A stretch of DNA of 64,000 nt. It comes from Protea cynaroides. Its lineage: Eukaryota; Streptophyta; Magnoliopsida; Proteales; Proteaceae. Shown here piece after piece: positions 53,701 through 61,283 of the stretch (the stretch's first letter is position 1; every line of letters begins with the position of its first letter). A program made the position numbers and the translations under genes. The notes below the pieces were generated by a model. It was not told the DNA's origin. It made no database searches and saw nothing but the letters and a program-made list of their open reading frames with translations. The stretch is from assembly GCA_028583415.1 (NCBI GenBank), contig CM053266.1, positions 31,134,271 through 31,198,270 of the forward strand, written 5' to 3'.

Positions 53701-56700
53701 TCTTACCTTGAAACAAATATTCACTAGATCTCTTGGGGTTAGGTTCGTAGACCTACTAAAGAATGGGGGCTACGTATTAAGCGTATCAAAGACATAAATG
53801 TGGCAGGGATTATGAAACAAAGTGGGTGGTGGGTGGTGGTGGTGGTGGTGGTGGTGGTGGTGGCCAAGTGAGAGTCATGTGAGAGTCGACTCTTTTCTTT
53901 CTCCCAAAAAGTTGATCCAACAGCTTGGAGCAAGTATTTATGACTCCAAAATTTTGGATTCCGGAGTCATTCTGAATCGGGTTCACTTTGTGGGAGTTGG
54001 AATCCAACCGGACTTATCAAACGCACTTCTACTCCAAAATGGCTCCCTGGGAGCCAGAATCCATAGAATCCAGAAGCAGAAGTTTTATCAAACAAGCCCT
54101 AATAAGCCCCTTCAAAATTAGTCTTGGGCCTTGCGGAAAATCTTAACATATAGGGACCGAGTTGAACCTTACATGCAGCATTGGGAATGGTAGAACCACT
54201 CAATAATGGCTTGATAGGTAGCACCCATCTGGAGTTCTGATAAAAGCATATGGAGACAGAATTAGGTATGAGGCAGGGTCCGCTAGATTGGCATTGGTTA
54301 AGGATATTCTTACAGATGGAGAGTGGGTAATCTGTTTCTATCGAATGACCTGTTTAATGTCTGGCAGCAGCTTCCCCATATTCGGAAACTTTCTCCATAT
54401 GATCAGGACTTGGTGATTTGGCAAGGCAATTCTTCTGACCTGTTCACTTCTAAATCAGCTTAGGAGACTGTTAGAGAAAAATCATGCCAAGTTACTTGGG
54501 CGGAAGCAATCTCATTTTCTGCAATATACCAGTTGGAGGGGACTTATGAATGCATTACCCACTAAGGATCACTTCATTAAAAGGTATGTAGGAGTCAATC
54601 CATTCTGTATTTTTGGTTGGGCCAGTTTGGAGACCAGAAATCATCTATTTTTTTGAATGCCAATTTACTTCTTCCATATACCATATGGAAAGAGATTTGT
54701 CAGGTCTGCACTCAAAATAGGAGATATGTCCAGAATCTAGTGGAGGAGTTTTATTGAGAATTATTGGTAATTAGCTTTCTATGCAACGGTTATCGTTTGT
54801 AGCAGGAGTGAAACAGCCGGATATTCAAGAACTTAAACAGGAGTTAAAAATCTGATTTGTGATGCTAGAGGATGTCAGAATAAGGTGCAGATGTTTTCTA
54901 TCTCTGGTGCTCCAAATCCCTTTAATACCTACAATGCGGAGCAATGGGGGATTCAAGTTACTAGGATCATTCCAGTTCCAAAGGCATGTTTAAAATTTCC
55001 TCCTCCAAAGGAAATTGGCGGTCTACACTGTGCTGGATCCCTCACTCCTACCAGAGTGTCCTATAGTGGTTTAGTTTGGGATGACATTGGAGCCCCAATC
55101 TTTGTATATGCTCGCCACGGAGATGTTAACCATTTACAGAGGTCTTTCATTATGCATGGAGAGAACATCTATAAGATTTCCATTATATCAGATTCGAGAT
55201 TGGCTATTGATATCCTGAAGAATAAAATTTTTGGTCCTTAAATGGTGCAGTATTTTAGGAGCTCAATATTGCATCTACTTTCCAATCTTGCTTGGTATGA
55301 TCTTCAGCATGTGCGGAGAAAGCAAAACCAACAGGCAGATCACATTGCTTAATTAGCCATTGGTTCTGCAGACTTGCAGAGACTATATTGTCTAGTCTCA
55401 AGATTTCTCTGAGGATTGAGGAGCTTTGTATACTTATAGCAGATGATTCAGCAATGTGTAGTTATTACAGATTGCAACTTCTATTTTTATTTAATGAAAA
55501 TTACTACTTACCTATCCAGGAAAAAAAAACAGAAGGGAAAAGAAGTTAGGTCCTTAGTCCCAGTGTGTGGCATGAAAGAAATGAAAGAGCATTTCAAAAC
55601 CATGCAGAAACAGCATATATGGTGGCAGCCAAGGCAAAAGATAAGATTCTTCTTTGGGATTCAACTTCTAGAGAGTTTTCTAACACGTTCATAGCTAAAA
55701 TCAGAAGAGATTGGAGGCTATTTTTCATGTAATTTTCCAGTTATTTGTCTTTTTGTATAACCTCTTTCTATCAGGTCTTGTATGGCATAGTGTATTAATG
55801 TGCCTTTAATAAAAATCTTCTTTGCTTACCAAAGAGAGAAAACACCTTGTACTTTACATCCTTTTGAATCCATATTAATATAAAAAAGAGACCACACAAA
55901 CTTATCAAGGACCATCATCCCCTCCCAAAGTTCAATGAAAGTAAAAACCCATAAAATTTTGAAGCACCTATATCGAGGCTCAAATGATTTTCAAGTGAGG
56001 TGGAATTCCTTCCAAAAGAAACAAGATTGTGCAACCACAGGTAGTCAGAGTTGCAAACGAATACCGTTCCTAAATTTTCTCTCACACTGGCTTCAGTTCC
56101 AACTTCCATCATAGTTCAAAATCTCGGCGAGATCTCGAAAATTTAAACCTTACCAAGACGAGGTCGAGATCTAGAACCTTGCTTCCCATAGACCTCCTCC
56201 ACCAAAGCTGCATCTGGACATGAGAGAGAGATGCAACAAATTTGAAGGCCTGAATGAATTTCAGCCAGAATTCTTGAAAAAAGCATATGATGCCAGAGGA
56301 CCCAAGATCCCCTATCCCTATGTAGTACAGACCAATGATAAGCAAAGGGTGTAGCCAAGGGAAGAAGACCAGAACCTGATTTTCTCAGGAGAACAGATAG
56401 AGGATCTCATAACAATTCCAATCACAAATGATGGAATCAATATGTACGCCCAAAAGATAGCATGCAACTCAGACAAGGTTGCACCTGTAACAACCAACAT
56501 GGACCATTGCTCTATTGGAAAATACTTCTGTTCCATCCATCCATAAAATCCAGAGTCCCTCCAAAGACATTATTTGAACAAAATTAACTTCTGTACCAGA
56601 AGGAGGTACAGAAGGAGCAGGGTACTAGCACCAAAAAGGTCAAAACTATCCAGGTAATGGGACCAAATTACCCTGACATCAGACAGATGTGCACGTGGAA

Positions 56701-59700
56701 AAAGGTCCATCTATTCTTTCCCTTCTGCATCATAAAGCCTTATCTTGAAATAGAAACTTTCCACTAAACTTTAAGGAATTGCAGAGTAGAGTTGAGACAG
56801 ACCAAGATCAACAATAAATATTAAACACAACATTCCCAACCTGAAGTGACAGGCCAAATCCATCACCCCGTCTTCATCAGAAATAAAGAATTGTCCTAGG
56901 CATCATGGATGGAAATAATCTACTCATGTTTCACTTCACATAACTATATGAAATTCAAAGTCCCAATTTCCAGGAACGATGTGGTGGCAGGAACAATCTA
57001 CCTGTGACATGCAGCAAGGCAACAGAGGCACAAAGCCTGATCCTAATCTCAATCCCCTACCATAGTTGCATTTCACAAATCTAAGAAATTAGGGAGAACC
57101 AAACAGAGGCACTTACAAAGACAGCCCAACAGATTACACAATTAGATGAATCCCAACCATTACAGTGAAGCGGGGTACCTAACCCAACAACCCCCTAGGT
57201 ATGCACACAAACACACATATAGATGGCTTGATGGCCTAATGTATCACTTGTCAAATGGGTCTTAGCCACTGCTCGCCAAGATCCACTTGCAATTGTTAGA
57301 GGTACAGGCAAGGTAAGGCATCATTATAAAAATAGTACCACAAACATTCAAGGAGATGAAAAAAGGAAAATGTAACAAATTAAAGAATGTGTGGGCAGTT
57401 AAAGTAGGGCACATTCCCCTCCCCTCAGCCTCGGTGCAATAGACAAATTCAGTTTGCCAAATGCCTAGGTACATGCCCCGCATGCCTGGGACAACAATTT
57501 CAGTATTGCAATTCACTTCTTGCACTGTTGCCCGATATCCTATGAACCAAATGTGACCAGATTTCCATCACAATAACTCCAACTTTGCATGCTTTTGGAA
57601 GAGCCATGGCATCATGCTTCATGCTAACTATATCAGAACCCTTCAGCATCAACAACCACATTTCAACTTTTTGTATGAATGAAAACCAAGAAGTCCTAAT
57701 GAGAAGGCTATTGATTAAACGAAAGAAGAGGTCCACATCCCATATTATGTCATCAAATGATTGATGAAGGACAGTCTAGTGTTTCAAAATCTATGGAAAG
57801 GTGGTGGGAAAAGGGTAGATGGATTAGGGTTTTAAAGAATAGAAGAGAAATATGGGAAGTATATCAAGGCGCAAGGCGAACCAAGGCGTTGGAGGCCTGA
57901 CAAACGCCCAAGGCAACCAAGGCGGCCTATTTTCCAAGGCGCCACCAAGCTGTCTGGACACCTAGGCAACGCTTTGACAACTATGGACAAAGCTACTGTT
58001 CTGGGACTGTGAACGGTAACCAATAGTAATAACTAATATCTAAGAAGAAAAAGATAAGACAGAGAAAAGAGATCGATCTGTTTGGGGCATGGTTCTTAAT
58101 CTCGATCAAAATCAAGTTGAGATATCAAGGTTTCAAGATGGCCCAAGATGATACCCAGGGTCAAAATGAGTTTCGACACAAGTTTCAACCTAGGTTTTGA
58201 CAAAGGTTTCAAATTCAGCCCAGAAAAATCCCAGCTTTCGACCAGGTTTCAGTCAAAACCTGAGGTATGTCGATTTCAGCTATGTCCGAAACCGGCCTCA
58301 AAATCAAGATTAAGAACCTTGACTTTTTTTTTCCTTGGGAGGGGGGGAGGAAGAGAAGATAGGTAAGAAAGCGGCCTTCACTTGGCCCACACTTCAAATA
58401 AAATTTCTTTAATTCAACTCTAGATGATAGAGTGGGTTGGTCACATATTTATAAGAAAAATAAATATTTATAAAGAAAGTCTCCTAAATCTAACACTCTT
58501 ACGCAATTAGACTAATTTAACTAACAAGGACTCTAAATTACTCAATTAACTAGAATTGTTGAAACGTATATCTTCCAGATAATCTAGACCCCATGCAACA
58601 AAAGAGGACTCTTAGCGACTAAGCTCAAGCCAACTATACCACCAAATGGACCACATTACTAATTACATATCAATTTTCATACAACCCTTCAAATCCCCAC
58701 TTTCGGGCTTTATAATTTAGCCCATTACTAATAAAACCCAAAGAACTAAAAGCCCATATCCAACAGACATCAACATAGGACCAATGTTGGTCTGGGCCTG
58801 CATTAATGATTTCCCTTTCTGAATTCTCTGTACTTTTTTCAAAAAATGTGTCTGTGGCCCAACTATTTTCACCATATGTAAACCCTAACTGAAATTACAT
58901 GTAAATAAGAACAGGACCAGTTAGCTAGAAAAAACAAACACGCGCCCATAGACATCACGAAATAATAAGAAAGCATCGCATACATGGTAGTGCATAAAAC
59001 AACAATGTGTTTTGTGCTAATCTCACAGCCTACACTTGAGCTCCTCGGTTTATTATTAACCTACTACAATCTCTCCTCCGCAATCACCACCTGGGCTTCG
59101 GTGATGTCCCACAACCAGGCCTATACCATGATGTTTCGTCAAGAGGCTTTTATTGCCAGGTCGAATATTTTACCCAATAAAAAAATGAAAGCTATGAAAT
59201 AAGCAATATCACTAAAGCAGAAAGTACCTTGTTCATCAGAAAGCACAGCTAAAATTCTATCCACAAGATCCTGCAGGACGCAAGTAAAACAGCTTATAAT
59301 TCACAAGTAAGCTGACAAAACTGCGGAATCTTAAACGGTTCTAGAAGTTAGGAGTGTCAAATGTGAAGCAGCCATATATAGAGAAAAACTAACAACCAAT
59401 GATCCATATCTAGAAACAAAAGAACCTATAATTGTAATAGTCAAAAACTTGCAAAGGATTGAAATTAAGCGGTGTCCTTTATGATGCACATAACCGCAAA
59501 AGCATAACTGTTCACTCTGTGGACAGTGGACACCCAGATTTGCAGGTATAGGAGACATTCTGGAGACAATAAAACAGCGAAAATAAACAAATTCTCCTGG
59601 TTTGAACAAAGACATTCAAAAAAAATGTAAGTGGATCACGGTGATTTTGTGACAACATGAAAACTTCACCAATCTTCATTCAAAAAGGACTTTCTTCTAA

Positions 59701-61271
59701 GAATCAATAGGTTGTTTTCTTTTTGGAGCAGTAGCCTATTCAATTTTTTCAGAAGGATCCAAAGATAAGATTTAAATTTCCTTTTCTTTTCTTTTTTTTT
59801 TTTTGGGTGGGCGGGGGGTTGGAGTGTACAAAACGAACACTACATCTAAGAGAATACCTGTTTTTTTCCTTGCTTCGCAAGGCCTAGTTGAGTGAGCACA
59901 TCTTTAAGCTCTTTTATTCGAAAGTATACCAATTTATCCTGAAATGCAAATGTGTTAGCCATATCAGTTTTAATAAGTAAATTTCAACAAAATTAATGCT
60001 GATCGCCAATCTTAATTGTTTAATATCATGGAACATGAAGCCATCACACAACTATGTTGGCCACCCAAGCCTAATTGTTTGGCATCGTGGTGTGTGAAGC
60101 CATCAGACAAATATGTGGGTCATAAAAAACTAAATAAAAGTATATCATGGTACAGGAAAAACCTCAACAGAGACAGCAGTAGGAGCACAAAATTGGGAAC
60201 AATCACTGAAAATAGTAAAGGGTCAAATCCTCTCCCTATAACATGCTATAGACCTTCAGCATAATATTGACTATGCATCAGACCAAAATTGGGAACACTC
60301 ACTGACAATAGACCATCGGCTTCCCAAACTCGGAACACTCACTTGTGGTAATAGAAGGTCAGGTACTCTCCAATTAATATGATAGACCATCAGGATAGTT
60401 GAGTCTATGACTCTATTCATCACACCTTAATCTAAATGAAACAAGACCTTTTGAGGCTTTAAAATATCCCTTCATTTTCAGGGTGCTAACAGGGTATCGA
60501 AGTTATAACCAGCGGCAAATCAAATGTAAAAGAATAAGTCAAAAAAGTTCTCAGTTACAAGGGATAGGCAAAAAAATCATTGTACTACTCCAAAATACGA
60601 GCTGAAACAATGTTAAAAGCACTCAATTAAACCAAAATAAGAAGGGAGGAGGAAAAGGAGGCAATGCTACTAGGGATCCGCATCCTCTCCTCCCAGTAAC
60701 AAGGGCAACCTTACCCGGATGGCCGACACGTGGCTCTCGGTGAATCCGAGACCCAAGTTCGAGCCGACACCCAGCCGACAAGCCAAGCCGACAGGGGGTG
60801 TCGGCTAGAACGTGGGTCTCGGATTCACCCGAGAGCCACGTGTCGCCATCCGGGTAAGGTTGCCGCGTCCTCCCAGGTTCTGGAAGGAGACGATGTGAAT
60901 CCATGCTACTAGTTAAGCTTGAGATTGTGAATGAAGCTAACATAACTAAGCTTAGGCATATAATGAAACAATGGCTCTTCAGAGTTCAAAAACTTCAACT
61001 ATTACCATGGAACAAGATGGCATCTGTCAAATGCGTGTAAGTCATACAAACTAAATTGACGACAACTAAACCAGGATTCCCTCCTAAGATAAGGTGAAGA
61101 AACCGCAATAATCAGGTTGTTTGAGGGAGAAGAAATTATATCAGCTTAGAACGTATACAATATCCATGAATCGCCTCACATAATCAAAAGGAAAAAGAGG
61201 GGGGCACGAAAATAACAATGAATAAGCAAACATGACAACAATATTACCTTGCAACTCGATACTAAGTCCAT
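23534..61271 (-). CDS. SIZ1: SIZ1-type E3 SUMO-protein ligase, 16 coding exons, 870 aa
   Basis: Exons on the minus strand: 61248-61271, 59858-59938, 59228-59270, 48270-48345, 47772-47934, 44325-44455, 41507-41575, 35816-35903, 35642-35717, 34240-34313, 33893-34000, 32562-32720, 25609-25713, 25442-25522, 24175-25363, 23534-23679. All have GT-AG borders, the phases agree, and the sum is 871 codons with stop. Arabidopsis SIZ1 is similar in length. Domains: SAP (about residues 11-45, YFRIKELKDVLTQLGLAKQG); PHD finger C116, C118, C130, C135, H140, C143, C163, C166; PINIT-type region (about 170-330); SP-RING C363, C379, H381, C384, C402, C405; SXS motif VIVLSDSEEEN (596-606); basic C-terminus. The ligase transfers SUMO from the E2 SCE1 to nuclear targets in stress, phosphate, ABA and flowering control. 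All zinc ligands are present, so it is probably functional. Introns total about 35 kb and are full of transposons. Confidence 0.95.
24110..24174 (-). other. Possible alternative C-terminal extension by SIZ1 intron 15 retention
   Basis: If intron 15 (23680-24174, donor GTATAC) is not spliced, the frame runs 21 more codons to a stop at 24110 (ending FYFNAACVFAF). It would then replace the normal basic tail FSFPRQPRSVRPKL of exon 16. The spliced form matches the known SIZ1 C-terminus; the retained form is only a possibility. Confidence 0.35.
27510..28230 (+). pseudogene. L1 LINE fragment (zf-RVT region)
   Basis: Plus-strand pieces in changing frames: WVDLIYARHLKTDSIWTVP, WDWRKMLEVRH, an SWLDHGL-like stretch, then VWFKGFLLGHSFIC, LFFKFPLSNQLWEGILNLCW. 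This is the order of the zinc-binding C-terminal region of plant L1 reverse transcriptases (SIWxLPxPxDCSWxWRKLL ... VWFKGxIPRxSFIxWL ... HLFFxCPFSxxLWxGIL). Many stops; no 5' part and no poly(A) tail identified. Confidence 0.75.
29280..29940 (-). pseudogene. Isolated Tat-type gypsy gag fragment in SIZ1 intron 12
   Basis: The frame 29466-29909 reads CEKYAAANEI... and ends PNRYCRHHHDHVLDTDNFRN, then LRHQVERLIKQGYYTEYI. This is the C-terminal gag region with the YCxxHxDHxxDTxxCxxLxxQIExLIKQG pattern, where the last Cys is replaced. It is the same region as 5000-5618 of the large element but clearly diverged, so it is a separate old insertion. Confidence 0.75.
30259..32126 (+). mobile_element. 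RTE-type LINE, 5'-truncated, in SIZ1 intron 12
   Basis: The frame, with stops, contains the linker (GEKTIYKIAKMRERKSRDLD), the RT core (MVFIDLEKAYDKVPRELIY; TMGLHQGSALSLYLFALIMD; CILFADDIVLVDE) and the C-terminal part (GVECWAVKKHHIDKISVAEM; MLRWMCGKIRKDKVRN; LRWYGHVQRRP). It ends ISWDKALLLLL over (TTG)n, the usual RTE-style tail. TATCATATCAG flanks both ends (30248-30258 and 32127-32137), an 11-bp target duplication. The endonuclease is missing. It inserted in the same direction as an older TATCATATC-rich repeat and opposite to SIZ1. Confidence 0.88.
34963..35284. mobile_element. hAT-type non-autonomous element, CATAGTTGTC family, 322 bp
   Basis: The ends CATAGTTGTCAAGGCA and TGCCTTGACAACTACG are inverted repeats. 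It is flanked by perfect 8-bp duplications ATTACATG (34955-34962 and 35285-35292). The interior carries GGCGCCTAGGCG-type permutations. 8-bp duplications point to the hAT superfamily. It lies in SIZ1 intron 9. Confidence 0.88.
37386..37732. mobile_element. Foldback element CAAGGTTC...GAACCTTG in SIZ1 intron 7
   Basis: The left end CAAGGTTCGTAATTTCGG and the right end CGAAATCTAGAACCTTG are imperfect inverted repeats. The flanks AGTGCTTT and AGTACTGT agree at 6 of 8 bases. Non-coding. It belongs to the loose group at 45494, 49172, 56110 and 58088. Confidence 0.6.
38614..40193. mobile_element. Mutator-like non-autonomous element, GAGTAAATTATAGG family, 1.58 kb
   Basis: The ends GTGTAAATTATAGGTAG and GTACCTATAATTTACTC are inverted repeats. 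The similarity between arms extends several hundred bases inward (GGTACACCCCAAACCTTTCA on the left, its complement on the right). T-rich flanks hide the target duplication. The interior (about 38840-40030) differs from the short copy at 42532-43049. It includes a 65-bp tandem duplication and a sequence of unknown origin, but no transposase. Confidence 0.75.
38863..38990. repeat. Tandem duplication of about 65 bp inside the 1.58-kb element
   Basis: Two copies of a block containing TTTGTTTCCGGCACTGTTGA and TGCCGTTGAAG(A/G)AGGAAGGA. Confidence 0.8.
42447..43274. mobile_element. hAT-type non-autonomous element, CATAGTTGTC family, 828 bp with nested MITE
   Basis: The ends CATAGTTGTC and GACAACTATG are perfect inverted repeats. 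It is flanked by perfect 8-bp duplications ACTAGTGG (42439-42446, 43275-43282). The outer parts resemble 34963-35284 (TCGCTTTATTGTATCAT; GCGCCCAGGCACCTCTCCAA). The centre is a second element (42532-43049), which explains the extra length. It lies in SIZ1 intron 6. Confidence 0.9.
42532..43049. mobile_element. Mutator-like MITE, GAGTAAATTATAGGTAC family, 518 bp, nested
   Basis: The ends GAGTAAATTATAGGTAC and GTACCTATAATTTACTC are perfect inverted repeats. It is flanked by perfect 9-bp duplications TTTCTTTTA (42523-42531 and 43050-43058). The arms pair almost throughout (AAACCTTTCAAATAATTTC on the left against GAAATTGTTTGAAAGATTT on the right). A 9-bp duplication and long arms fit a MULE-derived MITE. 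Confidence 0.9.
44712..44742. repeat. (TG)n microsatellite in SIZ1 intron 5
   Basis: About 15 TG units followed by CACGCGTGCATG. Confidence 0.9.
45494..46134. mobile_element. Foldback element CAAGGTTTGAAATTTCGG...AATACCATG, 641 bp
   Basis: Imperfect inverted ends CAAGGTTTGAAATTTCGG and CGAAATTTAATACCATG. The flanks CTCTATTC and TTCTATTC agree at 7 of 8 bases. The interior is a degenerate series of GAAATTTCG/CGAAATTT words. It lies in SIZ1 intron 5. Confidence 0.65.
46712..46734. repeat. (GA)n microsatellite in SIZ1 intron 5
   Basis: About 11 GA units. Confidence 0.85.
49172..49420. mobile_element. Foldback element with GTATCG/CGATAC interior, 249 bp
   Basis: The ends are CAAGGTTTAAAGTATTG and CGATACTTAAAACACTC. 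It is flanked by perfect 8-bp duplications ATAACAAG (49164-49171 and 49421-49428). The interior permutes CGATACGATACGG words. The 8-bp duplication suggests a hAT-type MITE. Confidence 0.75.
50166..50453 (-). repeat. 3' LTR of the non-autonomous element
   Basis: 288 bp. It differs from the partner by several indels, so the insertion is not recent. Confidence 0.78.
50765..51060. repeat. Minisatellite, about 30-bp unit, inside the LTR element
   Basis: About ten imperfect units of the kind TCTTCCACGAGCAAAGAGGT or TCCAACATGAGCAAAAAAGC, each followed by AGTAGGC. The two unit types alternate in the first part, giving a 60-bp higher order. The length keeps several frames open on both strands, which explains the overlapping repeat-like open frames here. 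Confidence 0.85.
52494..52505 (-). other. Primer binding site of the non-autonomous LTR element
   Basis: Minus strand TGGTTTCAGAGC, two bases inside the 5' LTR. It differs by one base from the usual initiator-Met PBS. Confidence 0.7.
52508..52759 (-). repeat. 5' LTR of the non-autonomous element
   Basis: 252 bp and homologous to 50166-50453. It carries a CTCTCTTCCTCTCTC-type tract on the minus strand near its 3' end. Confidence 0.78.
53060..55520 (+). mobile_element. Decayed L1 LINE with RNase H domain in SIZ1 intron 3
   Basis: Plus-strand pieces: RT thumb region (LNKTKSSIILGGI; LPFRYLDISLAPEKLSLAD; RRKLKGWSHGKLILF; PTKEWGLRIKRIKDINVAGI); zf-RVT (LPTKDHFIKRYVGVNPFCIF; WASLETRNHLFF); then a C-terminal RNase H-like region with IISDSRLAIDILKNKIFGP and HVRRKQNQQADHIA. 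A C-terminal RNase H is known in some plant L1 elements. An A-rich tail lies at about 55520-55530. Many stops. The piece at 53060-53240 (FFLWTAAKDWILTINQLKV) resembles a zf-RVT piece out of order, so two copies may be mixed. Foreign DNA interrupts it at 53822-54115. Confidence 0.75.
53822..54115. repeat. (GGT)n microsatellite plus MITE-like insert in the L1 element
   Basis: About 13 GGT units (53823-53863) are followed by some 240 bases ending AGTTTTATCAAACAAGCCC. That is the complement of GGGCTTGTTTGATAAAACT, a common end of plant hAT-type MITEs. L1 coding resumes after it. A matching left end was not found. A weak relative with TTTTATCAAACAGTCCC lies at 63474-63490. Confidence 0.5.
55550..55760 (+). 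pseudogene. Second L1 tail fragment
   Basis: Translates as VWHERNERAFQNHAETAYMV, then AAKAKDKILLWDS, then IAKIRRDWRLFF. This matches the terminal WxERNxRxF region of plant L1 proteins that lack RNase H. It lies just after the A-rich tail of the preceding L1. Confidence 0.65.
56110..56181. repeat. 72-bp foldback element
   Basis: CATAGTTCAAAATCTCGGCG on the left and GAGGTCGAGATCTAGAACC (then TTG) on the right. The flanks ACTTCCAT and CTTCCCAT are similar. It is the smallest member of the GGTTC...GAACC group. Confidence 0.55.
57850..57990. repeat. Decayed CATAGTTGTC-family element
   Basis: AAGGCG/GGCGCC words with a right end TTTGACAACTATGG. The left end is degraded (TATATCAAGGCG). It resembles 34963-35284. 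Confidence 0.55.
58088..58321. mobile_element. Foldback element CATGGTTCTTAATCTC...GAACCTTG, 234 bp
   Basis: The ends CATGGTTCTTAATCTCGATC and GATTAAGAACCTTG are inverted. The interior contains GTTTCGAC/GTCGAAAC-like words. The flanks show no duplication. It lies in SIZ1 intron 3. Confidence 0.6.
60674..60902. mobile_element. Palindromic MITE, family A copy 3, in SIZ1 intron 1
   Basis: Starts GGATCCGCATCCTCTCC and ends GGAGACGATGTGAATCC. It is flanked by a perfect 10-bp duplication ATGCTACTAG (60664-60673 and 60903-60912). Arms of 66 bases (60707-60772 and 60796-60861) pair almost perfectly around a 23-base loop. Each arm carries an ABRE-like CACGTGGC (60727-60734; complement at 60835-60842). 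Probably the youngest copy. Confidence 0.92.
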
Positions 61272-61283
61272 CCCCTCACGTAT
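61272..61283 (-). other. SIZ1 leader segment behind a candidate 5' UTR intron acceptor
   Basis: Twelve bases upstream of the ATG there is a good acceptor (TTTTTGGTGCTCAG). A leader intron from a donor such as GTACTT near 61683 would place the 5' UTR exon at about 61690-61850. The donor choice is uncertain. Confidence 0.3.

Larger units (their letters stand above)
48346..59227 (-). other. SIZ1 intron 3, 10.9 kb, transposon-filled
   Basis: The longest intron, between the SAP exons and the exon coding MHWAKRNPVEKDG. It holds a foldback element (49172-49420), an LTR element (50166-52759), L1 fragments (53060-55760) and small foldback elements at 56110, 57850 and 58088. Nothing recognisable was seen at 48400-49170, 49430-50160, 56190-57840 and 58330-59220. 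Confidence 0.75.

Noticed and set aside
53822..54121. Poly-Trp/Gly open frame
   Set aside because: Translation of the (GGT)n array running into a MITE-like insert.
56318..56536. 72-codon minus-strand frame in SIZ1 intron 3
   Set aside because: Hydrophobic text without a recognisable family and no neighbouring exon signals.
60623..60943. 106-codon and 60-codon open frames on opposite strands
   Set aside because: Both are translations of the palindromic MITE arms.
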